Part shown: piece after piece, positions 17,089 to 25,426 of the stretch | Numbering within the stretch: position 1 is the stretch's first letter | Layout: each line of letters begins with the position of its first letter | Source: Phyllobacterium zundukense | GTDB lineage: Bacteria > Pseudomonadota > Alphaproteobacteria > Rhizobiales > Rhizobiaceae | Assembly (NCBI RefSeq): GCF_002764115.1 | Contig: NZ_CP017940.1 | Span: 1,772,501-1,836,500, forward strand | Length of the DNA stretch: 64,000 nucleotides | Direction of reading: 5' to 3' | Position numbers and translations under genes: made by a program | The notes under the pieces: model-generated | Seen by the model: the letters and a program-made list of their open reading frames with translations, nothing else | Told to the model about the DNA's origin: nothing | The model's database searches: none

Positions 17089-18397
17089 CACGAACGACAA
17101 ATGCATCGCCTGCGCCGGCATTCCATGCAGCCTGAAGCAGCGTGTCGGTGTTCTTTGCCGTGTTTGCCCGAGCAATTAGGGCAATGCGCGGCCCCTCGGG
17201 GCTGGCAATCTCTGACAATTCCACCTTACCCAGGCGCGAAAGCAGCTTCATCACACGGCTAGCCTCGGCCTTGTCTGCAAAGAGGCCGACATCGACATAT
17301 TCAGCTGTCGGTTGAACGCCGCCCGGCAGTTTGTTCATGGCTTTCCATGAGGTGGAAACTGCGTCCGGCGACAGCAGATCGGCCGTGGCCTGTACTGTGC
17401 CGTTGGCATTTGCGACCCGTTCGCTCGCATAGGAGCTGATGAACGGCGACGCCGGAGGCCGGTTGCCCTTCAGTGAGCCGAGGAGAATGGTCGGCTTGTC
17501 GTCTATATAGGGACCAATCAAGGGTAGTACAGGAACAATGTTCGCATCAAAGTTGAGCCCATCATTGCCGGTTGGCGCCATGGCTGGCTGGGTGGGCTGC
17601 TGCTCTGGCATGTTCAGGCGTGCGGCTTGATCGTTCAGCGAAACCGGCTGATTTCCAAGACTTGCGACCTGGATGCCAGCGGATTGCCGCGGCTGCATGC
17701 CAGGAATCGCCAGCGGTGCGCGCTGCGTCGGTGTTGCGCCGTTCATGGCGATCATCACGCCAGATGCCGGCTGCCCCCACGGATCGGGTGCTCCGGTGCC
17801 ACGATACGACGCCATCAGGAACCGGTCATCGCTGCCTTCGAGCGGCGCCCTGCCGACATATTCGACCTTCACATCGGCCGTGCCGGTATGCTGGTAGTCG
17901 AGCATCGTTGCAGCCTTTTGTGAAAGATCGATCACGCGGTTGCTGTGATAAGGACCGCGGTCATTGACGCGCACAATCACCGAACTGCCATTGGCGAGAT
18001 TGGTCACACGCGCATAGCTTGGCAATGGCATTGTCGGATGTGCTGCGGTCAGACGGGTTGTATCGTAGATCTCGCCATTTGCGGTCAAACGGCCATGAAA
18101 AGCCGAACCGTACCAGGACGCCCTGCCCTTGCGGCTATAGCCCGGCTCTTCCTTGGGGTAATACCATCTTCCGGCCACCTGATAAGGCCGGCCGATCTGG
18201 TTGCGTCCGCCGCCGCGCGGAATGTTGCGAAGATCGCTGACAACGCGCGGACTGGCCTTCACGCCATATTCGGATTCAGCGAAATATTCCTTGCCGTGCG
18301 TTCTCTTGGCGACTTTTGGCTTGGGCGAAGCGCAGGCGGCCATCAAGGCGCCGATGGCGACAACTCCCACAACTCGAAAAGCGTTGGCTTTTGACAA
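17075..18397 (-). CDS. rlpA: RlpA-family septal lipoprotein
   Basis: Lipoprotein of 440 residues that acts on denuded peptidoglycan at the division site. An N-terminal lipobox (MAACASP, Cys22) is followed by the double-psi beta-barrel with its active-site blocks ASWYGSAFHGRLTANGE, TAAHPTMPLPSYARVTN and VRVNDRGPYH, then a proline-rich linker and a C-terminal SPOR-like domain (EYVDVGLFADKAEASRVMKL). The start appears to be TTG at 18397 with a weak ribosome binding site. It lies directly upstream of the DD-carboxypeptidase-like gene, the usual rhizobial order. Confidence 0.9.
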   Translation of the reverse strand: MSKANAFRVVGVVAIGALMAACASPKPKVAKRTHGKEYFAESEYGVKASPRVVSDLRNIPRGGGRNQIGRPYQVAGRWYYPKEEPGYSRKGRASWYGSAFHGRLTANGEIYDTTRLTAAHPTMPLPSYARVTNLANGSSVIVRVNDRGPYHSNRVIDLSQKAATMLDYQHTGTADVKVEYVGRAPLEGSDDRFLMASYRGTGAPDPWGQPASGVMIAMNGATPTQRAPLAIPGMQPRQSAGIQVASLGNQPVSLNDQAARLNMPEQQPTQPAMAPTGNDGLNFDANIVPVLPLIGPYIDDKPTILLGSLKGNRPPASPFISSYASERVANANGTVQATADLLSPDAVSTSWKAMNKLPGGVQPTAEYVDVGLFADKAEASRVMKLLSRLGKVELSEIASPEGPRIALIARANTAKNTDTLLQAAWNAGAGDAFVVRDDGN

Positions 18398-18724
18398 TGC
18401 AAATCACCGGCCACTGCTGGCCGTCCCCAGGAATTTTACATTAAATGTATCGGTAACAGATCAGACTGGTGATGCAACCCCGACGCCCATCATTGGGACT
18501 GCACCAGTTCTATGAATGCCACTGATAGGTTGATACCAGCTTAACAACATCTGGCGGCTGCAACCTATTATCCGGCATGTGCGGCCATACTGGCGGTAGC
18601 TCCATAAGCAGGCATCACTTTTTATGTGCACCAGTCGCATAAGCTGCGAAAACGCCTGATAGTTCTGCACAAATTGCAAAAGTGCTTGAAATATACAAGG
18701 CAATCGCGCATAGAACGCACCGCC
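18398..18724. other. Gap between rlpA and tRNA-Ser
   Basis: No gene is supported here; it should hold the promoters of rlpA (minus strand) and the tRNA (plus strand), but I could not identify convincing boxes. Confidence 0.4.
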
Positions 18725-18814
18725 GGAAGAGTGGCCGAGTGGTTTAAGGCAACGGTCTTGAAAACCGTCGTGCGGGGAACCGTACCGTGAGTTCGAATCT
18801 CACCTCTTCCGCCA
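18725..18814 (+). tRNA. tRNA-Ser (anticodon UGA)
   Basis: A 90-base serine tRNA with encoded CCA. The acceptor stem pairs GGAAGAG with CTCTTCC; the D arm begins TGGCCGAGTGG; the anticodon stem-loop is CGGTCTTGAAAACCG with anticodon TGA; a long variable arm and the TTCGAAT T-loop follow. It reads UCA and wobble-related serine codons. No tail duplication marking an integrated element was seen in the downstream accessory region. Confidence 0.97.
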
Positions 18815-19170
18815 TGAAATCTGCCAAACATATTGATCTTACTCCAGATTTTGTTTAGGAAAATTATCATTCCTACCAGAATGTCTGCCGGCTTGCGGTG
18901 AGCCTTTTCAATTCTTCTCTGCGAAGTTGGTGGGCATGAAAGACTCGCCCAAAGAACGGATCAAACTCACCTCCGCTTCGGCGAACTACCAAGCAGCCAG
19001 AGTTTAAGCGTAAATTCGACGAGATCGACAGACCCGTTTATCGAGAAACCTTTGTAGTGACCATCGTCGAGGTTGCGCAACCAGCAGAATTCGTTTGCTT
19101 ATTAGGCTGCTGTTGACAGTTTTTGTCCATTGGCGGACAATTGAATTAACGTCAGGTATTTATCGGCCTG
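18815..19170. other. Gap after tRNA-Ser
   Basis: No coding region is supported. TTGACA at 19114-19119 is a possible -35 box for the small gene at 19224, with ACAATT 18 bases later. The rest shows no repeat or gene remnant I can name. Confidence 0.35.
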
Positions 19171-19219
19171 CTGGCGTTTGAGAGATGGAACGTGCTCCCG
19201 CCTGATGAGTGGAGGAGCA
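19171..19219 (+). promoter_or_regulatory. Conserved leader with ribosome-site-pairing hairpin (copy 1)
   Basis: The first 35 bases (19171-19205) match 20970-21004 in 34 positions, and both copies lie the same short distance before paralogous small genes. Within it TGCTCC (19193-19198) can pair with GGAGCA (19214-19219), which contains the ribosome binding site GGAGG (19211-19215) in part. A translational switch is inferred from the pairing; no known family is recognised. Confidence 0.5.
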
Positions 19220-19223
19220 TTCA

Positions 19224-19520
19224 ATGCAATTTCCGCGCTTTGACGGTGTTTATTCGCAAGAGGAATGGCGTATCTTGGCATTGGCTCATCACAGGGCCTG
19301 TCAAATGCTTGAGCGCGACCCGCAATTCCATCCTCTTGCCGAACGTGTTGCGCGTACAATCATGATTTTCTTCGAACGCGGCGAACGTGACTTTGGCCGG
19401 CTCGCCGATATGGCGGCAAAGCGTGAGCGCCGATTACCGGAAGATGATGACTGGTCGGACGCGGGCTTCCTGAAGCAAATGCTACTGGCCAGATCTGGCC
19501 GACCCCAGGATTTGCACTGA
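19224..19520 (+). CDS. Small protein of unknown function (paralogue of the broken gene at 21025)
   Basis: 98 residues, soluble, charged, with no signal peptide or membrane helix. Start is the ATG at 19224, five to nine bases after GGAGG. It aligns along its central part with the decayed gene at 21025 (shared YS..W.I...AH..A..LL pattern and RT.M..F.RG.RD), and both share a near-identical leader. I do not recognise the family. The helix-rich composition and the RT.M..F.RG.RD motif may define a small rhizobial family. Confidence 0.7.
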   Translation: MQFPRFDGVYSQEEWRILALAHHRACQMLERDPQFHPLAERVARTIMIFFERGERDFGRLADMAAKRERRLPEDDDWSDAGFLKQMLLARSGRPQDLH

Positions 19521-19722
19521 TCGTCGGGCCTAACCTTTTCGAAATTGGGCCTGCCCCCGTTTGTTTTTACATTTCTCCCAGTCCCCGATTACGCATCCTC
19601 TTGTCTTGCTCACGAAGGATGAACGATTAATTGATTGGTGCGTCAGGTGCATCTCGGCGTTAGATTGTAGCCCTCTTGCTTTCCGATTGAAACGAGACCG
19701 GTCGAACCGAGAGGCCATCCAC

Positions 19723-20016
19723 ATGAAACGCACATGGATATCTGTGGCATTTGGCGCTGTAGTGGTCGCGTCGGTGTCAGTATCAGCCCAAGCTCAGCCT
19801 GTCGTGACAGGTGCTTCATCTGGAACGCTCAGCAGAATCCTGAGCGGAGAAGGCAAACCTGGCGATTCTGTCACGACAAATTCAGGCATTACCTATCGGG
19901 TGCTTTCCAACGGAACCGTCGAAATGAGAAATCCCAGATACGGGACAGTCAAGTATTCGCGGCCCGAGCCGGCGTGGCAGCGCAACTTGAAGAACCAGGG
20001 TGTTGGTGGACACTGA
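19723..20016 (+). CDS. Small exported protein of unknown function
   Basis: 97 residues. A clear signal peptide (MKRTWISVAFGAVVVASVSVSAQAQ) suggests export to the periplasm. The mature part is glycine and serine rich with a short segment GITYRVLSNGTVEMRNPRYG that looks like a small beta-structured domain. The ATG at 19723 follows a GAGAGG ribosome binding site by nine bases. No family recognised. Confidence 0.75.
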   Translation: MKRTWISVAFGAVVVASVSVSAQAQPVVTGASSGTLSRILSGEGKPGDSVTTNSGITYRVLSNGTVEMRNPRYGTVKYSRPEPAWQRNLKNQGVGGH

Positions 20017-20140
20017 AACCGCCTATGATGCATACGCCGGGCTTGATCATTTTAAGTACATAATAGTATTGATACTGCGATTTATTGTTGAGATTCAACG
20101 AATCACGCAAAATGCCAGAAAAAGAAACGGATCTGGTACC

Positions 20141-20293
20141 ATGCGAAATCAAAACATTGAGCCTCTGCACTTTCGAGACTTTATGGTCATGCTTGCCTTA
20201 GTGGCGACGGTTGCACTCGTTCTTTGGGGAACAGTGTCCACGATCGCGAAAAACAGGCCGCATTTCGAAGCTCCCCCCGTCATCGCACGGTGA
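20141..20293 (+). CDS. Small single-helix membrane protein
   Basis: 50 residues with one membrane helix (FMVMLALVATVALVLWGTV) after a short acidic and aromatic N terminus. The ATG at 20141 has only a weak ribosome binding site (ACGG). Similar tiny membrane proteins occur across this accessory region. Function unknown. Confidence 0.5.
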   Translation: MRNQNIEPLHFRDFMVMLALVATVALVLWGTVSTIAKNRPHFEAPPVIAR

Positions 20294-20347
20294 CAAGTTT
20301 AAGGGCGTCCGCTGCAGCGAAGACACCTTCGCCGTCAGGCGACGAAA

Positions 20348-20575
20348 CTAATGTTTCAGCGACTGCTGGCCGACGTAAATTTCTGCCTCCTTCGCTGCTT
20401 CGATGAACGCGTCTCTCGCTTCGGTGCAGAGTATCTTGCCTTCCAGTGCATCGAGACAAGCCTGTTTTGCGGCTGACAGCTTCGGGCCGGTCTTAAGCGG
20501 CCAATTCATCGCCAGATTTTCGGCCGCTTCCTCGACACAAGAAACGTCACGCATCTTGCCGACCTGATGGGTCAT
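20348..20575 (-). CDS. DUF982 domain protein
   Basis: 75 residues from the ATG at 20575. The pattern VSCVEEAAENLAMNWP, then AKQACLDALEGKI and DAFIEAAKEAEI is the DUF982 signature, a rhizobial family of small proteins of unknown function that often exists in many copies. A consensus general-stress promoter lies 41 bases upstream (20616-20640), so it is probably induced by stress or stationary phase. Confidence 0.85.
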   Translation of the reverse strand: MTHQVGKMRDVSCVEEAAENLAMNWPLKTGPKLSAAKQACLDALEGKILCTEARDAFIEAAKEAEIYVGQQSLKH

Positions 20576-20615
20576 GATTGTCACATATGGGAAGGGCAAC
20601 TTGTGCATGCCCAGA

Positions 20616-20640
20616 AACGCCTATCGAGGATGTCTGTTCC
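20616..20640 (-). promoter_or_regulatory. General-stress (EcfG-type) promoter for DUF982 gene
   Basis: On the minus strand GGAAC (20636-20640), 16 bases, CGTT (20616-20619): an exact match to the alphaproteobacterial EcfG consensus, placed 41 bases before the start codon. Confidence 0.7.
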
Positions 20641-20648
20641 GCACGTCA

Positions 20649-20819
20649 TCAATTCCTTGTATCTGGTTCTTTATCGTGCATCCGCTTCAGCAAATCTTTG
20701 AACAATTTGTCATTCTGTACAGGCCGGTACCTGCTGTGAAGCGCATCCAAATAGGCGGGCTGATTCAGCTGCTCCCTCATCACTTTGACGGTCTTTGGGT
20801 TCTCATCTTTATCATTCAT
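20649..20819 (-). CDS. Small protein of unknown function
   Basis: 56 residues from the ATG at 20819 (a GTG- or ATG-like start four codons earlier is possible). Strongly charged, no membrane helix: MNDKDENPKTVKVMREQLNQ at the N terminus, a YLDALHSRYRPV middle and a lysine-rich C-terminal helix. A near-consensus EcfG promoter lies 24 bases upstream, which favours a real gene. No family recognised. Confidence 0.5.
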   Translation of the reverse strand: MNDKDENPKTVKVMREQLNQPAYLDALHSRYRPVQNDKLFKDLLKRMHDKEPDTRN

Positions 20820-20842
20820 GGCGTGTTCCATCCCAAGCGAAA

Positions 20843-20867
20843 AACTGTTTTCAGCCGCATTGGTTCC
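20843..20867 (-). promoter_or_regulatory. Near-consensus general-stress promoter
   Basis: Minus strand GGAAC (20863-20867), 16 bases, AGTT (20843-20846); one mismatch from GGAAC-N16-CGTT, at the least conserved position. Confidence 0.4.
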
Positions 20868-20969
20868 AGACCGGAAATATAACCTTAGGGATTCGCTCAG
20901 CTATTGGGATTCGATTGACTATTTATGTCCTGTGGAAGACACTTCTCATGTCGCCGGCATCTTTGGGCA

Positions 20970-21018
20970 CTGGCGCTTGAGAGATGGAACGTGCTCCCGC
21001 CTGAAAGTAAACGGGGAG
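20970..21018 (+). promoter_or_regulatory. Conserved leader with ribosome-site-pairing hairpin (copy 2)
   Basis: Bases 20970-21004 match copy 1 in 34 of 35 positions. Here CTCCCG (20994-20999) can pair with CGGGGAG (21012-21018, one bulge), which is the ribosome binding site of the gene at 21025. The downstream pairing arm differs from that of copy 1, yet the pairing is kept. Confidence 0.5.
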
Positions 21019-21024
21019 AACATC

Positions 21025-21268
21025 ATGCTTCATTCAGAAAATCAGATCACCTATTCATCCCAGGACTGGGACATCATGCAGCGCGCGCATGAAAAGGCCT
21101 CCGAGTTGCTTGGCCGTTCCCCGTCGACGCACGAATACGCCAACCGCCTTTCGCACAGTCATGAAACTGTTCGATCGTGGATTGCGCGATCCCGAAGTCC
21201 TTGCTTGGGTCGCCGCCAACCACGAAACCGGCGTTTCGAAAGTCGCCAAGAGCGTGAAAGCCGCATAG
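21025..21268 (+). pseudogene. Frameshifted paralogue of the gene at 19224
   Basis: Begins at the ATG at 21025 (MLHSENQITYSSQDWDIMQR) and aligns with the intact paralogue, but at the TTT of 21149-21151 the alignment jumps by one base to the +1 frame, which then reads RTVMKLFDRGLRDPEVLAW and ends at the TAG at 21266-21268. Without the shift the frame runs on to a TGA at 21274-21276 with a composition unlike the paralogue. Either a one-base insertion inactivated the gene, the base is an assembly error, or a programmed +1 shift is used at CTT TCG C. Confidence 0.6.
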
Positions 21269-21272
21269 CGTC

Positions 21273-21500
21273 ATGAGCTGGGCCGTGGGGCAGAATATTA
21301 AAGAGAAGCTCGAATGCCCGGATTGCGGGACGATCTATCTGCGTATTCCCGAAAACGTGCAGCTACACTTCCTTATCCAGTGTAATTCGTGTGCCAGAGT
21401 ACTTGGCAGATGGAGTGAGCTGGCAGCTGACTTCAATCCTCAGGGCGGCGAGAACGGCGTATTCGAAATGCACGATGGGCAGATCATTCGGAGAGAGTGA
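21273..21500 (+). CDS. Small zinc-ribbon-like protein
   Basis: 75 residues with two CxxC pairs 24 residues apart (CPDCG near residue 15 and CNSCA near residue 38), which should bind one zinc ion. Start at the ATG at 21273, close behind the broken gene and followed four bases after its stop by another small gene; the three may be one operon. Function unknown. Confidence 0.65.
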   Translation: MSWAVGQNIKEKLECPDCGTIYLRIPENVQLHFLIQCNSCARVLGRWSELAADFNPQGGENGVFEMHDGQIIRRE

Positions 21501-21504
21501 CGTC

Positions 21505-21627
21505 ATGCCAGATAATTCTAATGACAATAATGAGCCCTGGCCCAGCGCCCGGTCGTATATGTCATACGGTGCGGTGTTCTTTATCGGCGTTTCTATCGTA
21601 TTGGCGTTCGGCTGGTTCTTCCGCTAA
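21505..21627 (+). CDS. 40-residue membrane protein
   Basis: Short N-terminal polar stretch with several Asn and Asp, then one membrane helix (SYGAVFFIGVSIVLAFGWFF) ending in Arg. ATG at 21505 with GAGAGTGA before it, immediately downstream of the zinc-ribbon gene. Function unknown. Confidence 0.55.
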   Translation: MPDNSNDNNEPWPSARSYMSYGAVFFIGVSIVLAFGWFFR

Positions 21628-21814
21628 CACGACGCAACCAGCCTGATGGGTCATCTCAGCTACCAGGGCTCGTTTGAGCGCTGCCCGTTCCGTCGGCCGG
21701 CGCCCCCTTCTCAATCGAATTAGCTACTTTCCCACATATGCACGGCCGTTATCGTCCCAGGCACTGGCGGTCGACCGGTCGATTCGAGCACTACATCAAT
21801 GTGGGGAGTAGCGC

Positions 21815-22142
21815 ATGCTGATGGTTTCTCTGTTTTTGGCTTTGTCTTTGGCGGGTGGAAAAGTCGAGAAAGGCGATGCAGTCATGCAGGCGCAATTCTA
21901 TCTTATGAAGTTGTCATATGCTTGCAGTGATCCGCTCTACAGGTCAAAACGAGACGCCACTCAGCGCTGGATCAAGCGTCTCGATGCTGACACAACCTTC
22001 ACGGCAAAAGACGTATCCGATCTCGATAGTGCCCTAAAGAATGGCGGGGCGAAACTGGACAATCAATAAAGGGGACTGCATCAAGCTCCTCGCCGACGCG
22101 CAAGAAAAAGTAGACGGTCTATTCGCAGAATACAGCCGCTAG
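21815..22142 (+). pseudogene. Small exported protein, probably frameshifted near its 3' end
   Basis: From the ATG at 21815, with a TGTGGGGAG ribosome binding site, an 84-residue frame runs to a TAA at 22067-22069. It has a possible signal peptide (MLMVSLFLALSLAGG) and an YACSD motif. In another frame, starting at the same place where the first ends, GDCIKLLADAQEKVDGLF follows to a TAG at 22140-22142 with equally gene-like codons. The likely original protein of about 108 residues joins both parts, pairing the two cysteines. A single-base shift near 22055-22068 explains it. The shorter product could still be made. Confidence 0.45.
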
Positions 22143-22257
22143 TTTTCTAAGTTTGGTAGTCTATTGCGACCGAACTCCGCCAGGACGAGCCTGACCGTGT
22201 CCCAAAAAACTAGTCCTTGCGAGCAACTTTCAATGTTCTTCCAGCGTTTTATAACGG

Positions 22258-23694
22258 AATTCCTAAGAAACGCTCAGCCGGGCGCTGGCGCGGGCTGTAG
22301 GGTATACCCGAGCGACTTTGCCCTTCGTTCGAGATTGGTGAGGACGCGTCGGCGGTAACTCTCTTCGTAATGGGAGGCTCCCGGATCGCTGTATTTCATA
22401 CCGTGACGCAGCGTATTGTAGAACAAGACGGCGATTTTGCGGGCCGTGGCAGTGACCGCCTTGGCCTTGCCGACACGTGCGGACAGACGCCGAAAGAATG
22501 CCCCCAATGCGGTCTCGGTGCGCCCGACCGCAACCGCGGCAAGCCGCAGTAGTGCCGCGGCCCGGCTGCCAGATCGTCGGGTTCGTGAGGACAACACCTT
22601 GCCGCCGGAGATCTTGTTGCTTGGTGAGAGGCACAGCCAGGAGGTGAAGTGCTTGGCGTTTGGCCAGGCCGAGAGATTGGTCCCGCACTCTGCAACCAAT
22701 TTCAGCGCCAGATAAGGCCCGAGTCCGTGAATCTGGGTGACGTCGCAGCCGAGCAATCCGTGCAGGGCGGCGCGAACATCGAAGGCCGGGCCGTTGGATT
22801 GCTTCTTCATTGTCCGCACGCAAGGCGGTTTGCCTACAGAGGCGCACGAGGCCTTCCGCAGCCGTTTCAAGACAGCCTCGATGCGCACGTCACAGAGCGC
22901 CACTTTGGCTTGGTAGACGTCGTACAACTCCAGCGCCTGGGTCAGGGCAAAGATGTGCTCTTCGCGATCATTGCCGACGAGCGCCTGACGGATCGTCTCC
23001 GCAGACGCATGGCAGCGTGGGTCGCGATGGGCCGCCAGCACCATCGGGTCGCGCTCCCCGGCCACAAGCGCCCGGATGATGGCCATGCCGGTCGCGCCGG
23101 TGATGTCTGTCACCACGTGGTGGAGTTGCAGATTCATTTGCGTCAGCGCCTTTTGCATGTGCTGGATGTGCGAAGCGGCATAATCCAGCAAGCGTTCGCG
23201 CTGGCGCAAATAGGCGCGCATGACTGCAACTTCGCCCTTCAGCCGGAAACTGGCCCTGAGCAATCCATATTCATGCAAACGCTGCAGCCATTGGGCATCG
23301 CTGATATCGGTCTTGCGGCCCGGCACATGCTTGGCATCGCGTGCATTGACCAGTATGACCTCGAAGCCACGCTGGTCGAGTATCTCGAAGACCGGGATCC
23401 AGTAGACCCCCGTGGACTCCATCGCGACCGTGCGTACGCCGCACTGCGTGAACCAGTCCGCCAACCGATGCAGATCGCCGGTGAAGGTTCCAAAACTGTG
23501 TACCGGCTCGGAAACGTGGTCGGGCCCGACTGCGGCTACGTGCATCGTGGCACCGATGTCGATTGCAGCTGCATTTTGGTGTGTAGGGGAAATATCTCGC
23601 TTGCTGCGAGACTTCTTTGTTCCAGACATCGCAAGCTCTCCTATCCGATTGTCGAATGGAGGGGCTGGGCTGTGCCAAAAGATCAAATTCCTAA
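22258..23694 (-). mobile_element. IS110-family insertion sequence
   Basis: Defined by an intact DEDD transposase and by a 9-base direct repeat AATTCCTAA at 22258-22266 and 23686-23694 on either side. IS110 elements often lack terminal inverted repeats, and none was seen, so these ends are provisional. Confidence 0.5.
22274..23629 (-). CDS. IS110-family transposase
   Basis: 451 residues. N-terminal DEDD catalytic domain: AAIDIGATMHVAA (first Asp), MESTGVYWIP (Glu) and KTDISDAQWLQ (last Asp pair). The C-terminal Transposase_20 domain shows IHGLGPYLALKLVAECG and SWLCLSPSNKISGGK with the conserved serine region. The ATG at 23629 follows GAGAGCTTGCG. No internal stop, so the element looks functional. 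Confidence 0.92.
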   Translation of the reverse strand: MSGTKKSRSKRDISPTHQNAAAIDIGATMHVAAVGPDHVSEPVHSFGTFTGDLHRLADWFTQCGVRTVAMESTGVYWIPVFEILDQRGFEVILVNARDAKHVPGRKTDISDAQWLQRLHEYGLLRASFRLKGEVAVMRAYLRQRERLLDYAASHIQHMQKALTQMNLQLHHVVTDITGATGMAIIRALVAGERDPMVLAAHRDPRCHASAETIRQALVGNDREEHIFALTQALELYDVYQAKVALCDVRIEAVLKRLRKASCASVGKPPCVRTMKKQSNGPAFDVRAALHGLLGCDVTQIHGLGPYLALKLVAECGTNLSAWPNAKHFTSWLCLSPSNKISGGKVLSSRTRRSGSRAAALLRLAAVAVGRTETALGAFFRRLSARVGKAKAVTATARKIAVLFYNTLRHGMKYSDPGASHYEESYRRRVLTNLERRAKSLGYTLQPAPAPG

Positions 23695-24075
23695 CCGGGA
23701 TCGCCGCGAACGGCGTCACCACTCTCAAGCGCGCAGCAGCCCATGGACCACGTTAGGTAACGGGGTTAGACACCACCAAAATGCCGACGGCCTCTCCTCT
23801 CCAGCGCCCACACTAGCACACCGTTTCTATCCCCGCAGGCGGGACACAGGCCCGCGAATGGTTAGGTAGCAAAAACCACCAGATCTGAAAGCTAGCAATG
23901 CCGACTTTTTCAACGGTGTCCTCGACTAGCGGTCGTTTACATTAGGCCGTATTATCAAGCAACGGATACGGAGCGGAACAAGCGAGCCGCACGTCATTTG
24001 ACACGCAAACCGCAGCGTGGTGTTGCCATATTAGAGCGCGAATGTTCAACTGCGATCAGAAAAGGGAGCACCTTC
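23695..24075. other. Gap between IS110 element and the next gene
   Basis: No gene supported. It probably contains the true right end of the IS element and the upstream region of the nitronate monooxygenase-like gene; I see no clear promoter. Confidence 0.35.
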
Positions 24076-25098
24076 ATGGATTCCGATGGATCGATTGTCA
24101 CTCCTTTCACTCGCCTGCTCGGTATTCGCCATCCAATCGTGTCGGCACCGATGGGGCGTGCCTCTCGACCGGAACTTGCCGCAGCAGTGACCAACGCCGG
24201 CGGCCTCGGCGGGCTTGGCTTCAGTTGGGACAGCCCACAGCACATCGAAGAGCTGATTGGTGCCGTGCGTCGGCTTACCAATGACGGTCCCTTCCTCGCC
24301 AACTTCGTTCTTGAATGGGATCAGCATGAGAGAATGGAAACCGCGCTCTCGGCCGGCGCTCGAATCATCTCTTTCTTCTGGGGTGACATCGCACCCTACA
24401 TGGATCGTGCAAAGGCCGCGGGTGCGCTGGTCGTCCACACCGTCGGGACACCGGAGGAGGCGCGTCGATCGGTTGATCTTGGTGTGGATATTCTAGTGGC
24501 CCAGGGCAACGAAGCCGGTGGTCACGTCTGGAGTCGACTGTCGACGATGGTGCTCGTTCCTCTTGTGGTCGACGTCGCCGGGAAGGTGCCCGTTCTCGCG
24601 GCCGGTGGAATTGCCGATGGGCGAGGCCTTGCAGCGGCTCTCATGCTGGGCGCATCAGGTGTATGGCTCGGCACACGGTTTCTTGTCTCGACCGAAGCGG
24701 CTTGCCACTCCGATTACAAGCGCCGCCTCATCGAAGCTGCCTCGAGTGACACGATCGAGACCACTCTTTTTGACGGAGGCTGGCCGGATGCACCCAGTCG
24801 GGTACTGCGCAACCGCACGGTCGAGGCATGGGAAACGGCGGGTCGCCCCGAGTCGGGTTCCCGACCTGGGGAGGGCGAGGAGATTGGCCGCACACCTGAT
24901 GGCAACCCGGTACGGCGGTACTCGTTCGCCGGCCTGCTCAGTGACGGTCAGGGGGACATCGACGACTTCGTCATTTACGCGGGCGAGTCCGTCGGACTGG
25001 TGCGTGAGGTTGCGCCAGCGTCTGAGATTGTCAGAGCCTTGATCGCTGATGCGGCACAGACTATCGCGCAGCGAGCCGGGCACTCGACAAAGGGTTGA
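24076..25098 (+). CDS. Nitronate monooxygenase-family protein
   Basis: FMN-dependent TIM-barrel enzyme of 340 residues that oxidises nitroalkanes or related compounds. Signature stretches are RHPIVSAPMGRAS, NAGGLGGLGFSWDS, VDILVAQGNEAGGHV and the flavin-phosphate site VPVLAAGGIADGRGLAAAL with GASGVWLGTRF. The ATG at 24076 follows AAGGGAGC. It stands alone beside the IS110 element, and its codon use appears more GC-rich than the small genes around it, so it may be an arrival. Substrate unknown. Confidence 0.88.
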   Translation: MDSDGSIVTPFTRLLGIRHPIVSAPMGRASRPELAAAVTNAGGLGGLGFSWDSPQHIEELIGAVRRLTNDGPFLANFVLEWDQHERMETALSAGARIISFFWGDIAPYMDRAKAAGALVVHTVGTPEEARRSVDLGVDILVAQGNEAGGHVWSRLSTMVLVPLVVDVAGKVPVLAAGGIADGRGLAAALMLGASGVWLGTRFLVSTEAACHSDYKRRLIEAASSDTIETTLFDGGWPDAPSRVLRNRTVEAWETAGRPESGSRPGEGEEIGRTPDGNPVRRYSFAGLLSDGQGDIDDFVIYAGESVGLVREVAPASEIVRALIADAAQTIAQRAGHSTKG

Positions 25099-25152
25099 GC
25101 GGACCTAATTCCGTTTTATAATGTTGGACGTTTTAGGAAGGGAGTGACTGCA

Positions 25153-25326
25153 ATGGGAGGAACTTCGCAGCATTTTGTCCGCAGGATGCCGACGGCGCCG
25201 GACCACTTGATGCAATCGATCAAGCAACACATACCGAAAACAAAGCACGAGCCGGAGAGATTGTCCGAAGTGCTCAAACGATCCAAGGGCGCTTATTCAA
25301 TAGGCAAATATAAGCCATCAAAATAG
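25153..25326 (+). CDS. Small basic protein of unknown function
   Basis: 57 residues, lysine and histidine rich, no membrane helix. The ATG at 25153 lies nine bases after GGGAG; a GTG at 25144 is the alternative. Ends with a lysine-rich YSIGKYKPSK tail. No family recognised. Confidence 0.5.
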   Translation: MGGTSQHFVRRMPTAPDHLMQSIKQHIPKTKHEPERLSEVLKRSKGAYSIGKYKPSK

Positions 25327-25426
25327 CCCCAACGATAATCGGGCCCGCCAGCGACGAAGCGAGCGGGCTTGCCGTGCCTCGCTCTGATCACATTTGCCGT
25401 CCGGCAAGGTGACCGTGCTTACGTTG

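Noticed and set aside
18725..18814. tRNA-Ser as attachment site of an integrated island covering 18.8-43.9 kb
   Set aside because: No integrase gene and no repeat of the tRNA 3' end could be found in the region.
19171..21004. GGAAC in the duplicated leaders as EcfG -35 boxes
   Set aside because: No CGTT follows at 16 or 17 bases in either copy (AGTG and GTAA instead).
22649..23869. 406-codon plus-strand open frame across the IS110 transposase
   Set aside because: It lies antisense to an intact transposase and has no recognisable motif.
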